This document shows, piece after piece, positions 56,858 through 62,710 of a stretch of 62,710 nucleotides of DNA. The notes below the pieces were generated by a model that did not search any database, was not told the DNA's origin, and saw only the letters and a program-made list of their open reading frames with translations. The stretch lies in NCBI GenBank assembly GCA_947363605.1, contig CANAQK010000005.1, positions 1-62,710 on the forward strand, given 5' to 3'. Positions within the stretch are counted from its first letter, which is position 1. Every line of letters begins with the position of its first letter. The translations under genes and the position numbers were made by a program. The stretch is from an uncultured Clostridia bacterium (GTDB taxonomy: Bacteria > Bacillota > Clostridia > Oscillospirales > Ruminococcaceae).

Positions 56858-57490
56858 ATGAACCTTATTTTATTGGGAGCCCCAGGTGCCGGAAAGGGCA
56901 CGCAGGCGGAAGCGATTTGTAACAAACTGCAGATCCCCGCTGTTTCCACAGGCAATATCATTCGTGCAGCGATCAAAGCAGGAACCGAAACCGGCAAGGC
57001 GGTGCAGCGGTATACCGAGCAGGGCCAGCTGGTTCCGGACGAAGTAGTGATTGCAATGGTGAAAGAACGGCTCGCGCAGGAGGACTGCAAGGGCGGCTTT
57101 ATCCTGGACGGTTTTCCGCGTACATTGGCTCAGGCGGTGGCGCTGGATGAGATGGGGGTCACCATTGATAAGGTCATTGATATTGAAGTCAGCGATTCGG
57201 AGATTATCCGCCGGATGTCCGGCAGAAGAGTCTGCGGGAGCTGCGGCGCAACCTATCATATCGAATATAAGCCCTCTCAAACCGAGGGCGTATGCGATAA
57301 GTGCGGCGAGCCGACCATCCTCCGCAAAGACGATGAACCGGATACGGTTTTGGAGCGGCTTCAGGTTTATCATAACCAGACCGAGCCGCTGAAGGAATAC
57401 TACGAAAAGCAAAATAAACTTTATCCAGTACAGGGTCAGGAAGAGGTGCGGGACACCATCGCCCTGACAATGAAGGTTCTGGAGGCATAG
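56858..57490 (+). CDS. adk: Adenylate kinase
   Basis: Converts ATP and AMP to two ADP. The 210-aa product has the P-loop GAPGAGKGTQ (7-16), the DGFPRT motif (84-89) and a zinc lid (Cys126, Cys129, Cys146, Cys149), as in Gram-positive enzymes. Position between secY and map is conserved in Firmicutes. Confidence 0.98.
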   Translation: MNLILLGAPGAGKGTQAEAICNKLQIPAVSTGNIIRAAIKAGTETGKAVQRYTEQGQLVPDEVVIAMVKERLAQEDCKGGFILDGFPRTLAQAVALDEMGVTIDKVIDIEVSDSEIIRRMSGRRVCGSCGATYHIEYKPSQTEGVCDKCGEPTILRKDDEPDTVLERLQVYHNQTEPLKEYYEKQNKLYPVQGQEEVRDTIALTMKVLEA

Positions 57491-57491
57491 A

Positions 57492-58241
57492 ATGGTCATT
57501 CTCAAAAATGCACAGGAAATTCAGGCAGTCAGCGAGGCGTGCAAGCTTTCCAATGCGGCGTTGTGGTCGGTGGAAAGCTATATGCAGCCGGGCGTTACCA
57601 CGAAGGAAATCGACCATGTGCTGCACAAGTTCATTGTGCAGGCAGGGGGAAAGCCCAGCTTTTTGGGGCTTTACGGATTCCCGGGAAGCGCTTGCATTTC
57701 GCTGAACAATGAGGTGATCCATGGGATCCCTTCCCCTAAGGTCAAGCTGAAGGAGGGCGACATCGTCAAGGTTGACGTCGGCGCGTTCTACAACGGCTTC
57801 CATGGGGATAACGCCTGGACCTTCCAGGTCGGCAAAGTAGACCCAGCCACCGTACAGCTCCTGAAGGAAACTCAGGAATGCCTGCGGCTGGGGATCGAGC
57901 AGGCCAAGCCGGGAAACCGCATCGGCGATATTTCTCACGCCGTCCAGTCCCATGCCGAAAGCTTCGGCTACGGGGTGGTTCGGGAGTTCGTGGGGCATGG
58001 CGTCGGGCGGAAGGTGCATGAAGATCCCGAGGTTCCCAATTTTGGGAAGCCGGGCCGTGGGGTACGGCTGGTCCTGGGGATGGTCTTGGCGATTGAGCCG
58101 ATGATCAACCTTTCGGGCGCAGGGGTGAAACAGCTGGCGGATGGATGGACAATTGTCACCCAATCCGGCAGCAATTCCGCACACTTTGAGCATACCGTCG
58201 TTATTACCGAGGATGGCGCGAAGATTCTGACTGTCAAATAG
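57492..58241 (+). CDS. map: Methionine aminopeptidase, type I
   Basis: Removes the N-terminal Met from new proteins. The 249-aa product has metal ligands Asp95 and Asp106 (DVGAFYNGFHGDNAWT), the His in GHGVG and two late Glu (AIEPMI, FEHTVVIT). Starts one base after the adk stop. An AGGC/GGAG site is within adk. Confidence 0.96.
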   Translation: MVILKNAQEIQAVSEACKLSNAALWSVESYMQPGVTTKEIDHVLHKFIVQAGGKPSFLGLYGFPGSACISLNNEVIHGIPSPKVKLKEGDIVKVDVGAFYNGFHGDNAWTFQVGKVDPATVQLLKETQECLRLGIEQAKPGNRIGDISHAVQSHAESFGYGVVREFVGHGVGRKVHEDPEVPNFGKPGRGVRLVLGMVLAIEPMINLSGAGVKQLADGWTIVTQSGSNSAHFEHTVVITEDGAKILTVK

Positions 58242-58252
58242 GAGGAAGCGGC

Positions 58253-58516
58253 GTGCAGTATCAACCCGGCATGATTGTTAAGTCGGACGCGGGACACGAC
58301 CAAAACCGGTTTTATGTGATCGTTCAGATGAAGGAGGGCTTTGCCTATATTGCAGACGGCAAGTGCCGGAAGCTGGAAAAGCCGAAACGGAAAAACCCGA
58401 TTCATCTCAAGCGGACCGGGCAAAGCGTCGAGCTCGCCGGGCTTGACACCAATCGAAAAATCAGGCGTGCGCTGCATGAGCTCAATTACGGGCCGCAGGC
58501 GTCCGTCGCCGAATAG
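58253..58516 (+). CDS. KOW-domain RNA-binding protein (L14e-like)
   Basis: An 87-aa basic protein with the small beta-barrel pattern GMIVKSDAGHDQNRFYVI and a lysine-rich centre. It matches the KOW/L14e-like proteins found between map and infA in Clostridia. Probably RNA- or ribosome-associated; the role is unknown. GTG start with GGAGGAAG upstream. Confidence 0.85.
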   Translation: MQYQPGMIVKSDAGHDQNRFYVIVQMKEGFAYIADGKCRKLEKPKRKNPIHLKRTGQSVELAGLDTNRKIRRALHELNYGPQASVAE

Positions 58517-58528
58517 GAGGTATGTCGA

Positions 58529-58747
58529 TTGTCAAAACAAGATGTGATCGAAATTGAAGGCGTTGTCAGAGAGGCTCTGCCAAACGCGACCTTCAAAGTA
58601 GAACTGCCGAATGGACATACAATTTTAGCGCATATTTCCGGTAAGCTGCGGATGAACTTCATCCGGATTTTGCCGGGCGATAAGGTGACGGTCGAAATGT
58701 CGCCATATGATTTAACCAAGGGGCGCATCACCTGGCGTTCCAAGTAA
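58529..58747 (+). CDS. infA: Translation initiation factor IF-1
   Basis: A 72-aa S1-type OB-fold factor that blocks the A site during initiation. It starts [12 protein letters not shown] and has [25 protein letters not shown] start at 58529 with AGGAGGT upstream. Confidence 0.97.
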   Translation: MSKQDVIEIEGVVREALPNATFKVELPNGHTILAHISGKLRMNFIRILPGDKVTVEMSPYDLTKGRITWRSK

Positions 58748-58795
58748 GGAATGAAACGGGCGTTTGCCCGATACCGATAAGGAGGTAAATTTCAA

Positions 58796-58909
58796 ATGAA
58801 AGTAAGACCTTCGGTAAAGCCAATTTGCGAAAAATGCAAGGTAATCAAACGCAAAGGACGTATCATGGTCATTTGCCAAAACCCGAAGCACAAACAGCGT
58901 CAGGGCTAA
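58796..58909 (+). CDS. rpmJ: Ribosomal protein L36
   Basis: A 37-aa zinc protein of the 50S subunit. The ligands Cys11, Cys14, Cys27 and His32 are all present (C+ form). AAGGAGG lies before the ATG. Its place between infA and rpsM is conserved. Confidence 0.97.
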   Translation: MKVRPSVKPICEKCKVIKRKGRIMVICQNPKHKQRQG

Positions 58910-58963
58910 TCCCAACGGATTTCCCCCCGCTTGTGCCCATATTGTAATGGAGGTGCAACTTTA

Positions 58964-59332
58964 ATGGCTCGTATTGCTGGTGTTGACCTGCCGAGAGAAA
59001 AAAGAGTAGAAGTCGGTCTGACTTACATTTTCGGCATTGGTGCAAAAACCGCCAAGGATATCCTCGCCGCAACCAAGATCAATCCGGACACCCGGGTAAA
59101 GGATCTGACCGAGGACGAGGTTTCCCTGTTGAGAGATTATATTGACAAAAACTGCGAGGTAGAGGGTGATCTGCGCCGTGTAACTGCGCTGAACATCAAA
59201 CGCCTGATTGAAATTGGATGCTACCGCGGCACGCGGCACAGAAAGGGCCTGCCTGTCAGAGGCCAGCGTTCCAAGACCAATGCCCGTACCAGAAAAGGTC
59301 CGAAAAAGACCATCGCAAACAAGAAGAAGTAA
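58964..59332 (+). CDS. rpsM: Ribosomal protein S13
   Basis: A 122-aa 30S head protein. It begins [20 protein letters not shown] and ends in a basic tail with [18 protein letters not shown] longer frame from 58931 is rejected because GGAGG lies 8 bp before the ATG at 58964. Confidence 0.97.
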   Translation: MARIAGVDLPREKRVEVGLTYIFGIGAKTAKDILAATKINPDTRVKDLTEDEVSLLRDYIDKNCEVEGDLRRVTALNIKRLIEIGCYRGTRHRKGLPVRGQRSKTNARTRKGPKKTIANKKK

Positions 59333-59347
59333 AGGAGGGCGATTATT

Positions 59348-59752
59348 ATGGCAGCTGGTAAAACCGGAGCAAAAAAAGTGGTTCGCAGACGCCGCGAGCG
59401 CAAAAATATTGAGCGTGGCGCCGTACACATTCAGTCTACCTTTAACAACACGATCATTACCATTACCGACGTTCAGGGCAATGCGATTTCGTGGGCAAGC
59501 GCCGGCGAGATGGGCTTCCGCGGCTCGAAGAAATCCACTCCGTTCGCCGCTCAGACCGCCGCTGAAAAAGCAGCGCGCGCCGCTCAGGAGCACGGCCTGA
59601 AAACAGTTGAAGTTTATGTCAAGGGCCCGGGTTCAGGGCGTGAAGCCGCAATCCGCGCACTTCAGGCAGTCGGCCTGGAAGTTTCCATGATCCGGGACGT
59701 AACCCCGATCGCACACAATGGATGCCGTCCTCCCAAGAGAAGACGTGTCTAA
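59348..59752 (+). CDS. rpsK: Ribosomal protein S11
   Basis: A 134-aa 30S platform protein. Typical segments are [15 protein letters not shown] and the end [25 protein letters not shown] lies upstream. Confidence 0.98.
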   Translation: MAAGKTGAKKVVRRRRERKNIERGAVHIQSTFNNTIITITDVQGNAISWASAGEMGFRGSKKSTPFAAQTAAEKAARAAQEHGLKTVEVYVKGPGSGREAAIRALQAVGLEVSMIRDVTPIAHNGCRPPKRRRV

Positions 59753-59785
59753 TGGTGTAACCAAGAATCAGGAGGTGCAATCTAA

Positions 59786-60412
59786 ATGGCAAGATATACG
59801 GACGCAGTATGCAGAATGTGCCGCCGCGAAGGCGCGAAGCTGTTCCTGAAAGGTGAAAGATGCTATTCGGACAAATGCTCTTTCACCCGCAGGCCGAACG
59901 CTCCGGGCCAGCACGGCGCAAACCGCAAAAAAGTATCGGAATACGGTACTCAGCTGAGAGAAAAACAAAAAGCAAGACGTTACTACGGTATCCTGGAAAG
60001 CCAGTTCGAGGGCTACTTCGAGCTTGCAGACCGCCAGGAAGGCATGACCGGCGAAAACCTGCTTCGGATCTGTGAATCCCGTCTGGACAACGTGGTTTAC
60101 AGACTGGGCCTGGCTACTTCCCGCGCGGAAGCAAGACAGCTGGTGGTTCACGCTCATTTCACCGTAAACGGCAAGAAAGTCGATATCCCTTCCTATCTGC
60201 TGAAAGCCGGCGATGTAATCGGCGTTCGCGAGAAGTTCCGCGGCAGCGATAAGATGAAGGCAATCACCGAAACCTGCGGCTCCCGCCCGGTTCCGATGTG
60301 GCTGGATATGAACAGGGATACACTGGAAGCAAAGGTCGTTCATCTTCCCAACCGTGAAGATATCGAATCCGATATTCAGGAACTGCTCATCGTCGAGTAC
60401 TATTCCAGATAA
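59786..60412 (+). CDS. rpsD: Ribosomal protein S4 (zinc type)
   Basis: A 208-aa 30S assembly protein. The N-terminus has a zinc-type cysteine set (Cys9, Cys12, Cys26, Cys31). The S4 RNA-binding domain lies at about 98-160 ([11 protein letters not shown]). AGGAGG precedes the ATG. S4 represses the alpha operon in some bacteria. Confidence 0.97.
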   Translation: MARYTDAVCRMCRREGAKLFLKGERCYSDKCSFTRRPNAPGQHGANRKKVSEYGTQLREKQKARRYYGILESQFEGYFELADRQEGMTGENLLRICESRLDNVVYRLGLATSRAEARQLVVHAHFTVNGKKVDIPSYLLKAGDVIGVREKFRGSDKMKAITETCGSRPVPMWLDMNRDTLEAKVVHLPNREDIESDIQELLIVEYYSR

Positions 60413-60493
60413 CCTTGTCCGCCGCGTAAGGCGGGCTGATGTTTGGGAATGGGCAACAAGAGTGCAGTTTAACTGCAGAAGGAGGGTTTTAAA

Positions 60494-61489
60494 ATGGTAG
60501 AAACGATGACCAGCCCGCAGGATAAACAGATGGCGCATCCGATCACGAAGCCGGTTGTGGAGATCGTGGAGATGGAGCCGGACGGTACCTACGGTAAATT
60601 TGTATTAGAGCCCCTCGAGCGCGGCTACGGCATTACCCTGGGGAACTCCCTCAGAAGAGTGCTGCTGTCCTCGCTTCCCGGCGTTGCCGTGAAATCGACG
60701 AAGATTGATGGCGTACAGCATGAATTTTCAACCATTCCGGGCGTAAAAGAAGATGTGACCGAGATCATCCTCAATATCAAGAGCCTGACCATGAAGGTTC
60801 CGGACAAAGTTGAGATGCCGAAAACCGTCTACATTGAAGCGTCCGGCGAATGTGAAGTCACCGCGGGCGATATCAAAGCCGATTCCGAAGTGGAGATCCT
60901 CAACCCCAGTATGCACATCGCTACCCTGGGCGCGGGCGCAAGCCTCTACATGGAAATCGTGATTGACCGCGGCCGGGGCTACGTTCCGGCAGAACGCAAC
61001 AAAGCAGAAATCCAGAATATTATCGGTGCAATCCCCGTAGATAGTATCTACACCCCAGTCAATAAGGTGAACTATTCGGTGGAGAACACCCGCGTAGGTC
61101 AAATTACCGACTATGATAAATTGACTTTGGAGGTATGGACAAACGGAACGATTTCCGCCAAAAAGGCCGTATCTCTGGCAGCCAAGGTTCTGAATGAGCA
61201 TCTCAACTTATTTGTGGACTTGGATGAACAAGCCGCAAACGTGGAGATAATGGTTGAAAAGGGAGAAAATCCCCAGGAAAAGGTTCTCGAGATGACTATT
61301 GAGGAGCTTGACTTGTCTGTACGTTCTTTCAACTGTTTGAAACGTGCCGGCATCAATACGGTAGAAGACCTTATCAATAAGTCTGAAGAAGAAATGATGA
61401 AGGTGCGCAACCTCGGCAAGAAATCTCTGGAAGAGGTCATTGCCAAGCTGCGTTCGCTCGGTTTCGATCTGACTTCGGACGAAGAATAA
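60494..61489 (+). CDS. rpoA: RNA polymerase subunit alpha
   Basis: A 331-aa protein that starts RNA polymerase assembly and contacts upstream promoter DNA. The N-terminal domain has [20 protein letters not shown]; the C-terminal domain (about 255-325) has [23 protein letters not shown]. The N-terminus is somewhat extended before the usual core. AAGGAGGG precedes the ATG. Confidence 0.98.
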   Translation: MVETMTSPQDKQMAHPITKPVVEIVEMEPDGTYGKFVLEPLERGYGITLGNSLRRVLLSSLPGVAVKSTKIDGVQHEFSTIPGVKEDVTEIILNIKSLTMKVPDKVEMPKTVYIEASGECEVTAGDIKADSEVEILNPSMHIATLGAGASLYMEIVIDRGRGYVPAERNKAEIQNIIGAIPVDSIYTPVNKVNYSVENTRVGQITDYDKLTLEVWTNGTISAKKAVSLAAKVLNEHLNLFVDLDEQAANVEIMVEKGENPQEKVLEMTIEELDLSVRSFNCLKRAGINTVEDLINKSEEEMMKVRNLGKKSLEEVIAKLRSLGFDLTSDEE

Positions 61490-61597
61490 GCCGCCTGGCG
61501 TCCCGCTGCTGCGGGCGCGGCCAGCCGCCACCATTCGGCAGGCAGCAGGTATTTTCTTTCGTATTTTTGAACCAACCAAGGTAAGGAGTGAATTACA

Positions 61598-61939
61598 ATG
61601 GCAGGAAGCAGAAAATTGGGCAGAGCCTCTGACCATAGAAAAGCAATGCTGAGAGCGATGGTGACTTACTTGCTGGAAAACGGCAAAATTGAAACCACCG
61701 TCACCAGAGCGAAAGAGGTTCGCGCAATGACCGAGAAGATGATTACGCTCGGCAAGACGAATAATCTCCACTCCAAGCGTCAGGCGTTTGCTTATATCAC
61801 CAAAGAGGGCGTCGTCAAAAAGCTGTTTGACGAAATTTCCCCGAAATATGCAGATGTCAACGGCGGTTACTGCCGGATTATCAAAACCGGCCCGCGCCGC
61901 GGCGACGCAGCAGAGATGGCTATTATCGAGCTGGTATAA
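61598..61939 (+). CDS. rplQ: Ribosomal protein L17
   Basis: A 113-aa 50S protein. The pattern [21 protein letters not shown] is standard and length fits the short bacterial form. It is the last gene of the alpha operon here, with a strong terminator 7 bp downstream. Confidence 0.98.
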   Translation: MAGSRKLGRASDHRKAMLRAMVTYLLENGKIETTVTRAKEVRAMTEKMITLGKTNNLHSKRQAFAYITKEGVVKKLFDEISPKYADVNGGYCRIIKTGPRRGDAAEMAIIELV

Positions 61940-61946
61940 GCTCGTG

Positions 61947-61979
61947 AAAAAAACAGGCTGAGCAATCAGCCTGTTTTTT
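61947..61979 (+). terminator. Alpha-operon terminator
   Basis: AAAAAACAGGCTGA and TCAGCCTGTTTTTT form a 14-bp hairpin with a GCAA loop. It is symmetric and may also stop the convergent gene at 62018-62245. Confidence 0.95.
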
Positions 61980-61983
61980 GTTT

Positions 61984-62032
61984 CCCCCGGGGCAGGAGTT
62001 TTTTCTGCTTCGGGGGTTTATTTTTTGTTTTC
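61984..62032 (+). terminator. Second terminator after the alpha operon
   Basis: CCCCCGGGGCAG pairs imperfectly with CTGCTTCGGGGG, followed by TTTATTTTTTG on the plus strand. It backs up the terminator just before it. Confidence 0.75.
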
Positions 62033-62245
62033 GGCGTTTAGTTCATCCAGCGCATATTGGATGACCTTTTCCAAGGAGGGCGGTTTTCCGTCCGGCGAGA
62101 TCCGTCTTTGGTAGGCTCTGGTGACGCCGTCATCCGGCGGGTTTTTCCATGCGGTCTGAAGGGCGATCCGGATATCCCGCTCGACCTCCTCCGCGCTGAC
62201 ACCATTCTTTCGGGCGATGTGTTCATAGATGGCTTTCACACTCAT
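62018..62245 (-). CDS. Stand-alone Spo0A C-terminal-domain-like protein
   Basis: A 75-aa protein whose first half (AIYEHIARKNGVSAEEVERDIRIALQTAW) matches the DNA-binding helices of Spo0A's C-terminal domain, where the pattern is YP-IAKK-x-T-A-RVERAIRHAIE-AW. The receiver domain is absent. The ATG at 62245 is preceded by AAAGGAG; a longer frame has no site. It may bind Spo0A-type sites or interfere with Spo0A, but that is inference. Convergent with rplQ and divergent from the RHH gene. Confidence 0.75.
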   Translation of the reverse strand: MSVKAIYEHIARKNGVSAEEVERDIRIALQTAWKNPPDDGVTRAYQRRISPDGKPPSLEKVIQYALDELNAENKK

Positions 62246-62276
62246 TTTAACAGCTCCTTTCAAATTTTGATAGTTA

Positions 62277-62323
62277 TATTGTATAACCATAAACTGATTA
62301 TAGCAGATTTAGATTATACAATA
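62277..62323. promoter_or_regulatory. Inverted repeat between divergent genes
   Basis: TATTGTATAA (62277-62286) and TTATACAATA (62314-62323) are perfect inverse copies 27 bp apart. They flank AT-rich promoter-like sequence, including TATAAT on the minus strand, between the Spo0A-C-like gene and the RHH gene. Likely operators for one of them. Confidence 0.55.
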
Positions 62324-62356
62324 AATATGTAATATCACTAAAAAAGGAGTATTTTT

Positions 62357-62560
62357 ATGAAAGTGAAGGGCGTCACGATCCGTTTCCCGCAGGAAATGCT
62401 GGAAAAACTCGCCTATGTAGCCGATTATGAAGGACGTTCAATCAACAGTCATGTGTTGGTTCTGGTGCGTGAAAATATCGCAGAATTTGAGAAAGCCAAT
62501 GGTCTGATTGAAGGGGAAATTTGTCCGGCAGTTAATGTAAAACCGCCCAGAAAAAATTAG
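62357..62560 (+). CDS. Ribbon-helix-helix (Arc-like) protein
   Basis: A 67-aa protein with the Arc-type layout: a strand (VKGVTIRFPQEM), helix 1 (LEKLAYVADYE), then GRSINSHVLVLVRENIAEFEKANG, which forms helix 2. The RSINSH turn is typical of Arc-like repressors. GGAG lies 8 bp before the ATG. It is a different subtype from the protein at 10417. Function is unknown; autoregulation through the inverted repeat upstream is plausible. Confidence 0.8.
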   Translation: MKVKGVTIRFPQEMLEKLAYVADYEGRSINSHVLVLVRENIAEFEKANGLIEGEICPAVNVKPPRKN

Positions 62561-62571
62561 TTAAATACTAG

Positions 62572-62710
62572 CAAGCCTTCTGTGATGCCCTAGAAGCAGA
62601 AGCTTCTACAGTCTGCAACCCGGTCGCCTACGTTGATCGGGGATCCAAGGGGACTCCCTTGGCGCATTTCTTTCCCCTATTTCTTTGGGCGTCCAAAGAA
62701 ATAGGGCGGG
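62572..62710 (+). repeat. R3 interspersed repeat, copy III (cut by the window end)
   Basis: The first 139 bp of a third R3 copy. Its stem CCCTATTTCTTTGG/CCAAAGAAATAGGG (62675-62706, GCGT loop) has a T-A pair where copies I and II have C-G. Confidence 0.9.

Overview
The window looks like chromosome of a strictly anaerobic, Gram-positive gut Clostridium relative (Oscillospiraceae/Ruminococcaceae-like). The pointers are a CIRCE-controlled groESL operon, an F-type ATP synthase with an ion-binding c subunit, zinc-ribbon forms of S4, S14 and L36, a desulfoferrodoxin, a T-box in front of thrS, a DUF6514-like protein and a stand-alone Spo0A-C-like protein. Core genes are moderately GC-rich. A few AT-richer genes (16966-17681, 41688-42080) look acquired.

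Layout. 1-2360: groES-groEL. 2414-9917: a complete ATP synthase operon (atpZ-I-B-E-F-H-A-G-D-C) with two tandem promoters and a terminator. 9960-10900: a repeat, an XRE/RHH regulator pair and a divergent small ORF around a palindrome. 10915-14480: mnmA, nifU-type scaffold, cysteine desulfurase (sulfur delivery for tRNA thiolation and Fe-S clusters) and rnhA. 14500-24400: mixed single genes (ppa, an XRE-membrane regulator pair, desulfoferrodoxin, GH3 glycosidase, trans-aconitate methyltransferase-like, YiiX-like, radical SAM activase), separated by many repeats. 24594-26888: thrS with a T-box leader. 27331-30761: a membrane-protein remnant, a chemoreceptor, tRNA-Arg and rnpB. 30896-34840: a minus-strand cluster of a broken hydrolase, GNAT, small membrane protein, S33 lipase-like hydrolase, Smr and NUDIX. 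35194-41557: comEC-holA-toprim followed by an acyltransferase-like MBOAT/DHHW pair. 41688-45472: cytidine-deaminase-like, methyltransferase, LemA and DUF2207. 45781-61979: the S10-spc-alpha ribosomal superoperon from rpsJ to rplQ, including secY, adk, map, infA and rpoA. 61984-62710: a Spo0A-C-like protein, an RHH protein and a truncated repeat.

The most unusual signal is a set of short, non-coding, multi-hairpin repeats of at least four families. In family R1 (six copies), one end carries or abuts the stop codon of the upstream gene in three cases (rnhA, a 94-aa membrane protein, comEC). The other end sits 14-25 bp before the start codon of the downstream gene in four cases (ppa, dfx, GNAT, holA). 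Five of six copies point the same way relative to transcription. A second family (R2) sits inside the S10 operon between rplW and rplB, again 15 bp before the start codon. Stems in R1, R2 and R3 show compensatory base changes between copies. These elements therefore behave like directional intergenic modules that become part of operon mRNAs.

Other points of note: a two-carboxylate, probably Na+-type c subunit; an acyltransferase pair in which both partners lack the usual catalytic residues; a ComEC without its metal-binding motif; and several gene remnants (hydrolase, RHH protein, small membrane protein).
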